Part shown: piece by piece, positions 33,773-41,995 of the stretch
Layout: each line of letters starts with the position of its first letter
Position numbering within the stretch: position 1 is the stretch's first letter
Origin: Actinomadura oligospora ATCC 43269
GTDB taxonomy: Bacteria > Actinomycetota > Actinomycetes > Streptosporangiales > Streptosporangiaceae
NCBI RefSeq assembly: GCF_000518265.1
Contig: NZ_KI912410.1
Location: 538,774 to 602,773 of the forward strand
DNA length: 64,000 bases
Direction: 5' to 3'
The notes under the pieces: generated by a model
What the model saw: only the letters and a program-made list of their open reading frames with translations
The model's database searches: none
Told to the model about the DNA's origin: nothing
Position numbers and translations under genes: made by a program

Positions 33773-34621
33773 ATGTCGCGTTCGATACGGGGACTCGCGC
33801 TCGTCCTGACGGCCGTTCTGGCCGCGGGTGCGTGCGGTGGGACGGGCGGGGAGCGGGCGGCCGACACGGCGTCCGAGGGGAAGGTCGATCAGAAGGCGGT
33901 GGGCGCCGCCGCGTCGTGGTGGCGGCCCAAGCCGCGGACGACCTGGCAGTGGCAGCTCAGCGGACGTGTTGACACGTCCGTCCGGGCCCAGGTGTACGAC
34001 GTGGACCTGTTCGAGACGCCCGCCGCGACGGTCGCCAAGCTCAAGAAGGCCGGGCGCCGGACGATCTGCTACACCGCGATCGGCTCGGCCGAGAACTGGC
34101 GGCCGGACTACAAGCGCTTCCCGGCGCGCGTGCTGGGCAAGAAGGTCGCGGACTGGCCGGGTGAGCGCTGGGTGGACATCCGGCAGCTGAACGTCCTGCG
34201 CCCGATCTGGGCCGCCCGGCTCGACCAGTGCAAGAAGAAGGGCTTCGACGGCGTCGAGCCCGACTGGATGGACGGCTACAAGAACGACACCGGGTTCAAG
34301 CTGACCGCGCGCGACCAGCTCGCGTTCAACCGGATGCTGGCGTCCATGGCGCACCAGCGCGGCCTCGCGATCGGCCTGAAGAACGATCTCGACCAGATCC
34401 CCCAGCTCGTCGGGACCATGGACTTCGCGGTCAACGAGCAGTGCGCCCAGTACGGCGAGTGCAGCCGGCTGGTCCCGTTCATCAGGGCGGGCAAGGCCGT
34501 GTTCCACGCCGAGTACGAGCTGCCCCTTGCCAGGTTCTGCCCGACGTCGCGGAAACTGGGCCTCAGCTCGATCCGCAAGCCGCTGGAGCTGACCGCCCGG
34601 CGCCAGGCCTGCCCGGCGTAG
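33773..34621 (+). CDS. Secreted GH114-like lipoprotein (endo-alpha-1,4-polygalactosaminidase family)
   Basis: A 282-residue exported protein. The signal sequence ends with the lipobox LAAGAC (C21), so it should be membrane-anchored outside the cell. The body matches the GH114/TM1410-like barrel family: WQWQLSGRVD, YDVDLFETP, ICYTAIGSAENWRPD and FDGVEPDWMDGY, with Glu/Asp as probable catalytic acids. Family members cleave alpha-1,4-galactosaminoglycan. It lies between a sensor kinase and its response regulator and may be part of their regulon (inference). Confidence 0.85.
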   Translation: MSRSIRGLALVLTAVLAAGACGGTGGERAADTASEGKVDQKAVGAAASWWRPKPRTTWQWQLSGRVDTSVRAQVYDVDLFETPAATVAKLKKAGRRTICYTAIGSAENWRPDYKRFPARVLGKKVADWPGERWVDIRQLNVLRPIWAARLDQCKKKGFDGVEPDWMDGYKNDTGFKLTARDQLAFNRMLASMAHQRGLAIGLKNDLDQIPQLVGTMDFAVNEQCAQYGECSRLVPFIRAGKAVFHAEYELPLARFCPTSRKLGLSSIRKPLELTARRQACPA

Positions 34622-34669
34622 CGGCAGGTGGCGGGCGGAACCGGCCCCGGCAGCCGGGATACTGGGGAC

Positions 34670-35317
34670 ATGCGGGTGGTGATCGCCGAGGATTCGGTGT
34701 TGTTGCGTCAGGGACTCGTCCGGCTGCTGGCGGACGAGGGCATCGAGACGGTCGCGCAGGTCGGGGACGGCACCGGGCTGCTGGCGGCGGTCGAGGAGCA
34801 CCGTCCCGACCTGGCGGTCGTGGACGTCCGGATGCCGCCGTCCTTCACCGACGAGGGGCTGCGGGCGGCGCTGGCCGTCCGGGAGCGGCTGCCCGGGACG
34901 CCGATCCTCGTGCTGTCGCAGTACGTGGAGGAGCGGTACGCGACCGACCTGATCGGCGGCGGCGCCCAGGGCGTCGGCTACCTGCTGAAGGAGCGGGTCT
35001 CCGACATCGCCGAGTTCGTGGACGCGGTGCGCCGGATCGCCGCGGGCGGCACGGTGATCGACCCGGAGGTGATCGGCCAGCTGCTCGGCCGCCGCCGGGC
35101 CGGGGACCCGCTGAAGAGCCTCACCCCGCGCGAGCAGGAGGTGCTCGGCCTGATGGCGCAGGGACGCACCAACGGCGCCATCGCCGCCGACCTCGTCGTC
35201 ACCGAGGGCGCGGTGGAGAAGCACATCTCCAGCATCTTCGCCAAGTTCGGCCTCCAGCCCGCGAACGGCGAGCACCGCCGCGTCATGGCCGTCCTCACCT
35301 ATCTTGGTCACGCCTGA
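34670..35317 (+). CDS. NarL/LuxR-family response regulator
   Basis: A 215-residue regulator. The receiver has IAEDS, the phosphorylation Asp in LAVVDVRMPPS, and Lys in GYLLKER. The C-terminal LuxR-type helix-turn-helix is LTPREQEVLGLMAQGRTNGAIAADLVVTEGAVEKHISSIFAKF. ATG at 34670 follows GGGGAC. It pairs with the HisKA_3 kinase at 32371-33711. Confidence 0.92.
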   Translation: MRVVIAEDSVLLRQGLVRLLADEGIETVAQVGDGTGLLAAVEEHRPDLAVVDVRMPPSFTDEGLRAALAVRERLPGTPILVLSQYVEERYATDLIGGGAQGVGYLLKERVSDIAEFVDAVRRIAAGGTVIDPEVIGQLLGRRRAGDPLKSLTPREQEVLGLMAQGRTNGAIAADLVVTEGAVEKHISSIFAKFGLQPANGEHRRVMAVLTYLGHA

Positions 35318-35665
35318 CCGCGTCTACTCTTGGTCACACCCGACCACGGCCCTCCAACGGCCGCCGGGCCTCCCCGCCGGGCCACGCCTGTCTTCCCTTC
35401 CCGGCCGGGACCGGCCGGTACCCGGGCCGCGTCCGGCGGCCCCATCACCCACAGCATCCGCATATGAACAGAACGTGCTCACCGTCATCCGGGTTCCAAG
35501 CCCGTGAGAACGGGCCGGAGCAAGATCATTGAGGCGGGTCGGGAATGCCCGGTGACCTCGGCACGTTCGGGTATCTGGCACACTTGGTGTGCAAGCGCTG
35601 CGGTACCGGTTCGCGCCCCCACGTCGCGGGACGTCCGGCGACCGCCCCGAGCGAGGAGAGAACCA
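35318..35665 (+). promoter_or_regulatory. Region upstream of rpmE
   Basis: No gene is supported here. A 16-bp direct repeat, TTGGTCACGCCTGACC (35304-35319, partly in the end of the response regulator gene) and TTGGTCACACCCGACC (35330-35345), 26 bp apart, contains GGTCA-N4-TGACC dyads and could be a regulator site. No clear -10/-35 pair for rpmE was found. A GAGGAGAG ribosome-binding site precedes rpmE at about 35653-35660. Confidence 0.35.
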
Positions 35666-35878
35666 GTGAAGCCCGAGATTCACCCGAACTACGCCGTCAC
35701 GACGGTGACGTGCACGTGCGGTAACACCTTCGAGACGCGGAGCACCGCCAAGAACGGCGTCATCAACTCCGACGTCTGCTCCAACTGCCACCCGTTCTAC
35801 ACGGGCAAGCAGAAGATCCTGGACACCGGCGGCCGGGTGGCGCGCTTCGAGCAGCGCTTCGGCAAGAAGGCCAAGTAG
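35666..35878 (+). CDS. rpmE: 50S ribosomal protein L31, zinc-binding form
   Basis: A 70-residue ribosomal protein with the zinc ribbon CxC...CxxC (C16, C18, C38, C41) and the conserved [10 protein letters not shown], so it is the C+ form rather than the zinc-independent paralogue. GTG start with GAGGAGAG upstream. It precedes prfA as in other actinobacteria. Confidence 0.98.
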   Translation: MKPEIHPNYAVTTVTCTCGNTFETRSTAKNGVINSDVCSNCHPFYTGKQKILDTGGRVARFEQRFGKKAK

Positions 35879-35968
35879 CCCGCGGCCTGCACCACAGCGC
35901 CAAGGAGGGGGCCCGGGGACGAGCCGTCCCCGGGCCCGCTCAAGTCTGCTACCAGGCCGGGACCCATC

Positions 35969-37042
35969 GTGAAACTCGACGAACTCATCAGCGAATACAC
36001 CGACATCGAGGGACGGCTCGCCGACCCGTCGGTCCACGCCGACCAGGCGCTCGCCCGAAAGCTGGGCAAGCGGTACGCCCAGCTGCGCCCGATCGTCGAG
36101 ACCTACCGTGAGCTGGGCGCGACCGAGGACGACCTCGCCGCCGCCCGTGAGCTCGCGGGCGAGGACCCGGCCTTCGCCACCGAGGCCGAGGAGCTTCAGG
36201 GCCGCGCCGGCGAGCTGGAGGAGCGGCTGCGGCACCTGCTGCTGCCCCGCGACCCCAGCGACGACAAGGACGTGATCCTCGAGATCAAGGCGGGCGAGGG
36301 CGGCGAGGAGTCGGCCCTGTTCGCCGGCGACCTGCTCCGCATGTACCTGCGCTTCGCCGAGCGGACCGGCTGGAAGACCGAGATCATCGACACCCACCCG
36401 TCCGACCTCGGCGGGTACAAGGACGTCACGGTCGCGGTGAAGAACAAGTCCGGCTCCGCCGAGGCCGAGGGCGTCTGGACCCGGCTGAAGTTCGAGGGCG
36501 GCGTCCACCGCGTCCAGCGGGTGCCCGCGACCGAGTCGCAGGGCCGCATCCACACCTCCGCCGTCGGCGTGCTGGTCACCCCGGAGGCCGAGGAGGTGGA
36601 CGTCCAGATCGACGCCAACGACCTGCGCATCGACGTCTACCGGTCGTCCGGGCCCGGTGGGCAGTCGGTCAACACCACCGACTCGGCGGTCCGCATCACC
36701 CACCTGCCGACCGGCGTGGTCGTCTCCTGCCAGAACGAGAAGTCCCAGCTCCAGAACAAGGAGCAGGCGCTGCGCATCCTGCGGTCCCGGCTGCTGGCGA
36801 TGGCGCAGGAGGAGGCCGAGGCCGCCGCGTCCGCCGAGCGCAAGTCGCAGGTCCGGACGGTCGACCGGTCCGAGCGGGTGCGCACCTACAACTACCCGGA
36901 GAACCGGATCTCCGACCACCGGGTGGGCTACAAGGCGTACAACCTCGACCAGGTGCTGGACGGCGACCTGCACAACGTCGTCCAGGCCCTCGTGGACGCC
37001 GACACCGAGCGACGCCTCGCGGAGGCCCAGCAGTCGTCATGA
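35969..37042 (+). CDS. prfA: Peptide chain release factor 1
   Basis: A 357-residue release factor for UAA and UAG. The stop-codon recognition tripeptide PAT is in [10 protein letters not shown], and the catalytic GGQ is in [18 protein letters not shown] coiled N-terminal domain ([15 protein letters not shown]) precedes them. GTG start. The stop overlaps the prmC start (ATGA), coupling the factor to the enzyme that methylates its GGQ glutamine. Confidence 0.98.
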   Translation: MKLDELISEYTDIEGRLADPSVHADQALARKLGKRYAQLRPIVETYRELGATEDDLAAARELAGEDPAFATEAEELQGRAGELEERLRHLLLPRDPSDDKDVILEIKAGEGGEESALFAGDLLRMYLRFAERTGWKTEIIDTHPSDLGGYKDVTVAVKNKSGSAEAEGVWTRLKFEGGVHRVQRVPATESQGRIHTSAVGVLVTPEAEEVDVQIDANDLRIDVYRSSGPGGQSVNTTDSAVRITHLPTGVVVSCQNEKSQLQNKEQALRILRSRLLAMAQEEAEAAASAERKSQVRTVDRSERVRTYNYPENRISDHRVGYKAYNLDQVLDGDLHNVVQALVDADTERRLAEAQQSS

Positions 37043-37899
37043 ACCTGCTGCTCGACGAGATCGCCAGGGCCACGGCACGGCTCGCCGACGCCGGGGTCGC
37101 CTCCCCGCGCGCGGACGCCGAGGAGCTGGCCGCCGCCGTGCACGAGGTGAGCCGCGCCGAGCTGCACACCGTCCCGGACGGCGCGTTCGACGCGCTGTTC
37201 TGGGAGTACGTGGCGCGCCGGGAGGCGGGCGAGCCGCTGCAGCACATCACCGGACGCGCGTTCTTCCGGTACCTGGAGCTGAAGGTCGGGCCGGGGGTGT
37301 TCGTCCCGCGCCCGGAGACCGAGGTCATGGTCGGCTGGGCCCTGGAGACCCTCCGCGACATGGACGTCCAGGACCCGCTCGTCGTCGACCTCGGCACCGG
37401 CTCCGGCGCGATCGCGCTGTCGCTGGCGCAGGAGGCCCCCCGCGCGCGCGTGCACGCGGTCGAGAAGGACCCGACCGCCTACGTCCACACCGACCGCAAC
37501 ATCGAGGACCTCGACGAGCGCGGCCAGGTGAAGCTGCACCTGGGCGACTTCGCGTCCGCCCTGCCCGAGCTGAACGGCTCGGTCGACCTCGTCGTGTCGA
37601 ACCCGCCCTACATCCCGATGAGCGAGTGGGAGTACGTCCCGACCGACGTCCGCGACCACGACCCGGCGGACGCCCTGTGGGGCGGCGGCGAGGACGGCCT
37701 GGACGCGATCCGCGTGGTCGAGCGCACCGCCCGCCGCCTGCTGCGTCCGGGCGGCCACATCGCGGTCGAGCACAGCGACCTGCAGGGCACCGCCGTCTAC
37801 TGGATCTTCGCTGAGGAGAACGGCTGGCGGGACGTCCGCAACCACAAGGACCTCGTCGGCCGCGACCGCTTCGTCACCGCCCGCCTCGGCACGTCCTGA
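37039..37899 (+). CDS. prmC: Release factor glutamine methyltransferase
   Basis: A 286-residue methyltransferase that N5-methylates the GGQ glutamine of release factors. The SAM motif is [16 protein letters not shown] and the active-site signature is NPPYIPM. An N-terminal helical domain ([18 protein letters not shown]) recognises the factor. Translationally coupled to prfA. Confidence 0.97.
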   Translation: MNLLLDEIARATARLADAGVASPRADAEELAAAVHEVSRAELHTVPDGAFDALFWEYVARREAGEPLQHITGRAFFRYLELKVGPGVFVPRPETEVMVGWALETLRDMDVQDPLVVDLGTGSGAIALSLAQEAPRARVHAVEKDPTAYVHTDRNIEDLDERGQVKLHLGDFASALPELNGSVDLVVSNPPYIPMSEWEYVPTDVRDHDPADALWGGGEDGLDAIRVVERTARRLLRPGGHIAVEHSDLQGTAVYWIFAEENGWRDVRNHKDLVGRDRFVTARLGTS

Positions 37900-37991
37900 C
37901 CGGCCCGCGAACCGCCCGCGCCCGCGCACTGCCCGGCCGCCGATAGTCTTTCCCACGTCAGCACAGCAAGCCGAGTTCGACGGGGACAGCC

Positions 37992-38852
37992 GTGAGCCGA
38001 CGTTATGACTGCTCGGATCCGATGGAGCGGACGCGCGGGATCGCCGAGGCGGTGTCGGCCGTCCGGCGCGGCGAGCTGATCGTCCTGCCGACCGACACCG
38101 TGTACGGGATCGGCGCGGACGCGTTCACCCCGTCGGCGGTGACCGGCCTGCTGAACGCCAAGGGCCGCGGCCGGAACATGCCGCCGCCCGTCCTGGTCGG
38201 CTCGGTCCGCGCGGCGACCGCCCTGATCGACGATCTCGGCACCTACGGGCAGGACCTGATCGACGAGTTCTGGCCGGGCGCGCTGACCCTCGTGTGTCGC
38301 GCGAACCCCAACCTGATGTGGGATCTGGGCGAGACCAAGGGCACCGTCGCCGTCCGGATGCCGATGGACACCCTGGCCGTCGAGCTGCTGAAGGAGACCG
38401 GCCCGCTCGCGGTGTCCAGCGCGAACCTGTCGGGTCGTCCGGCCGCCCGGAACGCCGATGAGGCCGAGGAGATGCTCGGCGACTCGGTCGAGGTCTACCT
38501 GGACGGCGGCCAGGTCGCGCAGGGCGACGCGTCCACGATCGTGGACCTGACCGGCCCGATTCCGCGCCTGCTGCGCCTCGGCGCGATCTCCGAGGACAAG
38601 ATCCGCGCGGTCGTCGGCGTCCTGCTCACCGACGAGGACGACTTCACGCCGGACGACGACATCCAGCCGGAAGCCCCGCTGGACGTCCCCGCCGAGCCGG
38701 AGAAGCCGTCCGCCGCCGAGTCGGACGGGTCGTCCAAGGAGCAGCCGAAGGCCGAGGAGCCCGAGGCCGCGAGCGGAGCGCAGCGCGCCGAGACCCCCGG
38801 GGGAGAGGCGGAGCCCCCGTCCCGCAAGGACGAGCCGGGTACGGCCTCCTGA
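37992..38852 (+). CDS. tsaC: L-threonylcarbamoyladenylate synthase (YrdC/Sua5)
   Basis: A 286-residue protein. Residues about 5-215 are the YrdC domain (LPTDTVYGIGADAF, NAKGRGRNMPPPVLV, FWPGALTLV, SSANLSGRPA) that makes the threonylcarbamoyl-AMP for t6A modification of tRNA. The last 70 residues are a Glu/Pro/Ala-rich disordered tail. GTG start. It follows prmC as in Mycobacterium. Confidence 0.94.
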   Translation: MSRRYDCSDPMERTRGIAEAVSAVRRGELIVLPTDTVYGIGADAFTPSAVTGLLNAKGRGRNMPPPVLVGSVRAATALIDDLGTYGQDLIDEFWPGALTLVCRANPNLMWDLGETKGTVAVRMPMDTLAVELLKETGPLAVSSANLSGRPAARNADEAEEMLGDSVEVYLDGGQVAQGDASTIVDLTGPIPRLLRLGAISEDKIRAVVGVLLTDEDDFTPDDDIQPEAPLDVPAEPEKPSAAESDGSSKEQPKAEEPEAASGAQRAETPGGEAEPPSRKDEPGTAS

Positions 38853-38903
38853 GCGCCGTCTGACCCCATTCCGGACGTCAAACCCATCCAAGACGCCACG
38901 AAA

Positions 38904-38939
38904 CCCTGTGCTCGACACCCAAAGATGTCGAGCACAGGG
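38904..38939. terminator. Hairpin between convergent tsaC and secreted-protein genes
   Basis: CCCTGTGCTCGACA (38904-38917) and TGTCGAGCACAGGG (38926-38939) form a perfect 14-bp stem with an 8-nt loop. No T-run follows; it is the first of two strong hairpins in this convergent gap. Confidence 0.65.
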
Positions 38940-38947
38940 CTCCGAGG

Positions 38948-39000
38948 ACAACGAAACGGGGGCCTCACCGCAGCCGCTGCGGTGAGGCCCCCGTCGTTGT
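38948..39000. terminator. Bidirectional terminator with long stem
   Basis: GGGGGCCTCACCGCAG (38958-38973) pairs with its exact complement (38977-38992), flanked by ACAACGA and TCGTTGT that extend the pairing. It lies between the convergent tsaC and the secreted protein at 39051-39575 and can serve both. Confidence 0.85.
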
Positions 39001-39050
39001 TCCGCCTACTGATCACGTCCGCCGGCCGTCAGCGCGGCGGACAGAGGAGA

Positions 39051-39575
39051 TCAGGAGAACACGCGCCACTTGCCCGCGTGCGAGATGTGGAAACCCTTGC
39101 TGGTCGGGTATCCCTCGCACTCGCGCATGTAGATCTTGCCGACGTTGAAGGACTGGATGGCGCGGTGCGCCGTCGTGCCCTTGCCCGACCGGTTGTAGAT
39201 CACCTCGGTGTCGGTCTTGAAGTTCTGGCCCCTCGCCGCGTGGAACGCGACCACCATGCAGGAGTACAGACCCTTCTTGTTGTCGCGGACGTAGCCGTCC
39301 ACGACGCGGGTCTTGTAGTACTTCCCGTGGTACTTGTACTTGCCCCACCAGTAGTAGCCCCAGGCGCTGGTCGCGGCCAGGCCGGAGTACTTGAGGGTGA
39401 AGCCGTGCTTGCCCTGGGCCTGGACGTCGCCCTTGGCGAGGACCGGGGCCGAGGTGGCCGGAGCCGCGCCGGAGCCCTTGAGGACTCCGTCGTCGGCGAG
39501 GGCGCTTCCGCCCGTCGCCAGCAGTCCGGCGACCAGTGCGCCGGAGGTGATCGCCACTGTGGCGATGCGTCGCAT
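39051..39575 (-). CDS. Small secreted protein, paralogue of 39966-40445
   Basis: A 174-residue exported protein. The signal peptide MRRIATVAITSGALVAGLLA ends near ALA-DD (residue 28). The mature domain is rich in Tyr, Lys, Trp and Gly (YYWWGKYKYHGKYYK) and includes two cysteines, suggesting a small beta-rich fold. GGAGG stands 5 nt before the ATG. It shares its signal peptide and upstream DNA with the next gene, so the two arose by duplication. Function unknown. Confidence 0.8.
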   Translation of the reverse strand: MRRIATVAITSGALVAGLLATGGSALADDGVLKGSGAAPATSAPVLAKGDVQAQGKHGFTLKYSGLAATSAWGYYWWGKYKYHGKYYKTRVVDGYVRDNKKGLYSCMVVAFHAARGQNFKTDTEVIYNRSGKGTTAHRAIQSFNVGKIYMRECEGYPTSKGFHISHAGKWRVFS

Positions 39576-39965
39576 GGATCCTCCATTTCTGGGGGGATAT
39601 CGGGTGAAGATCGCCGTAACCGTAGCAGGATCCTCCGACACCACCGCGACCCTTTTCCGTGACGCACGGCAATGTTCGCCGAGACGGGAACCGAAGCGCT
39701 TCGACCGACGTCCAAACACCCTCGGGACAGCTCCGGGATGCTCCTCTGGAGCTACTCGGAAGTCTTCTGACCTGCGGAAACGTGAATCGCCTGGAAAGTG
39801 CCCGACTGTGGTGTGGCCTTGACCACATTCTTTCCGGGCGACCGAGTCCGGACCTGAGAACGGTCGGGCAAACGGCGGCGAGAACGGATCGGCAAGACCC
39901 GGGAAAGGCGAATGGCCGGGCGATGAGGGATCGCCCGGCCATTTAGATGATCTTGCTTAGAAGGC
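39576..39965 (-). promoter_or_regulatory. Gap between the two secreted-protein paralogues
   Basis: The gap holds the promoter region of the gene at 39051-39575 and the terminator of the gene at 39966-40445; no gene is supported. Just upstream of the start, the minus strand carries TGCTACGGT followed by GGCGATCTT, also found upstream of the paralogue. TACGGT is a plausible -10. Confidence 0.45.
39911..39943 (-). terminator. Terminator of the second secreted-protein paralogue
   Basis: AATGGCCGGGCGAT (39911-39924) and ATCGCCCGGCCATT (39930-39943) form a perfect 14-bp stem with a 5-nt loop, about 22 nt after the minus-strand stop at 39966. Confidence 0.8.
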
Positions 39966-40445
39966 TCAGTAGAGCTTCTTCCACGGCCCGTAGGCGATCT
40001 TCTTGGTGTTCTTGGTGGAGACGCCGGCCTCGCGCACGTAGAGGTGCTTGGTGTAGCTCGAGTTGAAGACGCCGTAGTAGTGGCTGAACTTGAAGTCCGC
40101 CGGGACGCCGCCGTACCGCAGGTAGTACACGGCCGAGGTGTAGTACCGCGAGCCGTTGCTCGTGCGGAACTGGACGGCCGGGGACCAGCCGTTCTTCTTG
40201 CCGTCGGCGAGCGAGAAGCTGACCTTCACGCCGCTCTTGGAGCGGGTGTACTTCCCGTACGCCTTGATGGTCGTCCACCCGTTCTTGGAGGTCCAAGAGT
40301 AGGAGGCGGCGGCCTGCACGCCGGAGGCGGTGGGCAGCTTGGCGGACTGGGTGAAGCCCTGGTCGGCGCTGGCGGAGCCGGCGCTGACCAGAAGACCGGC
40401 GGCGAGTGCGCCGGTGGTGATCGCCACGGTGGCGATGCGTCGCAT
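39966..40445 (-). CDS. Small secreted protein, paralogue of 39051-39575
   Basis: A 159-residue exported protein with signal peptide MRRIATVAITTGALAAGLLV ending near ASA-DQ (residue 28). The mature domain (YSWTSKNGWTTIKAYGKYTR, ADGKKNGWSPAVQFRTSNGSRYYTS) is aromatic and lysine-rich and lacks cysteine. GGAGGA precedes the ATG. It is similar to the neighbour in signal peptide and general composition, but the mature domains have diverged strongly. Function unknown. Confidence 0.8.
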   Translation of the reverse strand: MRRIATVAITTGALAAGLLVSAGSASADQGFTQSAKLPTASGVQAAASYSWTSKNGWTTIKAYGKYTRSKSGVKVSFSLADGKKNGWSPAVQFRTSNGSRYYTSAVYYLRYGGVPADFKFSHYYGVFNSSYTKHLYVREAGVSTKNTKKIAYGPWKKLY

Positions 40446-40859
40446 GCGTTCCTCCACTTGCTGAATGAGGGGGGTGCGGGCCAGGGAAAGATCGCCACCG
40501 TAGCAAGATCGGCGGCGACCATCTCGGTACTTTTACACGTTCAGTCCGACATCGCGCGCCTGGTGGGGGTCCGTTCGCGCACGCTCCGTGATCACGGTCG
40601 GCGGGGCGGGGGTGGGGCCGTGAGGGCGAGGGGGCGCCGCCGAGGAATGCCGGGCGCACGGGGAGCGTCCCATTGGTGGGCCGGCGTCCACGGACGGCGG
40701 CCGGCGTCCGATGGGAAGTGCTGGGCGGCGGATGCGCCACGCGCCCTCTACGCAGAGTGGTCAAAGGATTCGAAGAGTAATCATTTCGTTGTATGGGCGT
40801 CTCGTGGTGGGCGGTGGGAGCATGGGCGGGCTGAGCTGAGAGCTGGGGGCGAGGTGCCG
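40446..40859. promoter_or_regulatory. Divergent region before the DUF2207-like gene
   Basis: No gene is supported in these 414 bases. The left edge carries, on the minus strand, the TTGCTACGGT-GGCGATCTTT block shared with the paralogue's promoter. The right part (about 40760-40800) is locally AT-rich and contains TAATCAT and TTGTAT, candidates for the -10 of the gene at 40860. GCCGGCGTCC occurs twice near 40680-40710. Confidence 0.35.
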
Positions 40860-41873
40860 GTGCGGAGCCGTGGGACGGCGGTCGCGGGCGTCTGCGCGCT
40901 TGTGCTGGTCCTGTTGTCCGGCGCGCCCGCGCGGGCGCGCGAGGGGGTTCGGCGGCCCGCCGCGGACGGGACGATCCCCACCTACGACGTGGCCATGGTC
41001 ATTCGGCGGGACGGGGTCGTGGACGTCCGGGAGACGATCACCTACGACTTCGGGGCCGAGGGTGGGCACGGGTTCACGCGGCGGGTGCCGTACCGGCGGG
41101 GCGAACGGATGTTCGACATCCGTGACCTGCGGACCAGTTCGTCCACCGGGGCCCCTGCGCGGGCGCGGACCCGCACGCTGCCGCATGATCTCCAGATCAC
41201 CGTCGGGGACCGCCACCAGACGGTCCGCGGGCCGCAGGCGTACGTGATCGAGTACGACCTCGGACGGGCGTTCGCGCGGCTGCCGGACGGCCGGTGGGAG
41301 CTGGAATGGGACGCGATCGGCACCACCTGGGACGTCCCGATCGACAACGCCGCCGTGCGGCTGGAATCGCCGACCGCGCATTGGAAGTCGTCCTGCAGGG
41401 CGGGACACGGCGACGCGACCGTCCCCTGCCTGCGTGACCGGGACGGCCCCTACGCCGTGGACTTCCTGCAGACCGGGCTCGACCCGCATGAGGGCATGAC
41501 CGTCCGGGTACGGCTACCCGGGAGCGCGATCACACCGCAATCACCCCGGTATGTCCGCCCATACTGGGACGGGGGATGGACCGGAACCGGCCTGCTGGGC
41601 CTCACTCTCGTCCTGCTGCCGTGGATGCTGCGGCGTCCCGGGCCCGCCGAGGCCGTCCGGCTGGCGGGGGCCGCGCGGCGCGTTCTGTACGGGCGGATCT
41701 TGCTGGTGGCGGGGGTTCTCGCGGTTCTCTGCGATGCCGCCGCCGACGTTGATCAGTACGGGATCTGGGCGGTGTCGCTGGGCGATCTGACCGTGGCGGG
41801 GATCACGATGGTGATCGCCGGAGCGGCGGCACTGTGCGGGCAATGTGCGTCATGCGACGGACGGGAGGAATAG
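40860..41873 (+). CDS. DUF2207-like membrane protein
   Basis: A 337-residue protein with a signal-type N-terminus (hydrophobic residues 7-22). An extracytoplasmic domain of about 200 residues has DUF2207 hallmarks (VAMVIRRDGVVDVRETITYDFG, HGFTRRVPYR, YVIEYDLGRAF, WELEWDAIGTTWDVPI), and it ends with about three membrane segments. Full DUF2207 proteins are longer, so the C-terminal cytoplasmic part is reduced here. GTG start with GGGGGCGAGG upstream. Role unknown. Confidence 0.75.
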   Translation: MRSRGTAVAGVCALVLVLLSGAPARAREGVRRPAADGTIPTYDVAMVIRRDGVVDVRETITYDFGAEGGHGFTRRVPYRRGERMFDIRDLRTSSSTGAPARARTRTLPHDLQITVGDRHQTVRGPQAYVIEYDLGRAFARLPDGRWELEWDAIGTTWDVPIDNAAVRLESPTAHWKSSCRAGHGDATVPCLRDRDGPYAVDFLQTGLDPHEGMTVRVRLPGSAITPQSPRYVRPYWDGGWTGTGLLGLTLVLLPWMLRRPGPAEAVRLAGAARRVLYGRILLVAGVLAVLCDAAADVDQYGIWAVSLGDLTVAGITMVIAGAAALCGQCASCDGREE

Positions 41874-41995
41874 AGTTGGCCCGGAACACCACCAGGGTGC
41901 ACGACGCGGAACCTTTCGGTGCCCGCCGTACGTAGACACCTCCGTGGGGCCGCGGAGCCCCACCCAGGACCACTGCCGAGGGGAGGCGCGGGGCG

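Noticed and set aside
38904-39000. A small RNA gene made of two strong hairpins.
   Set aside because: The hairpins lie in a convergent gene gap and are explained as terminators. No promoter is seen before them.
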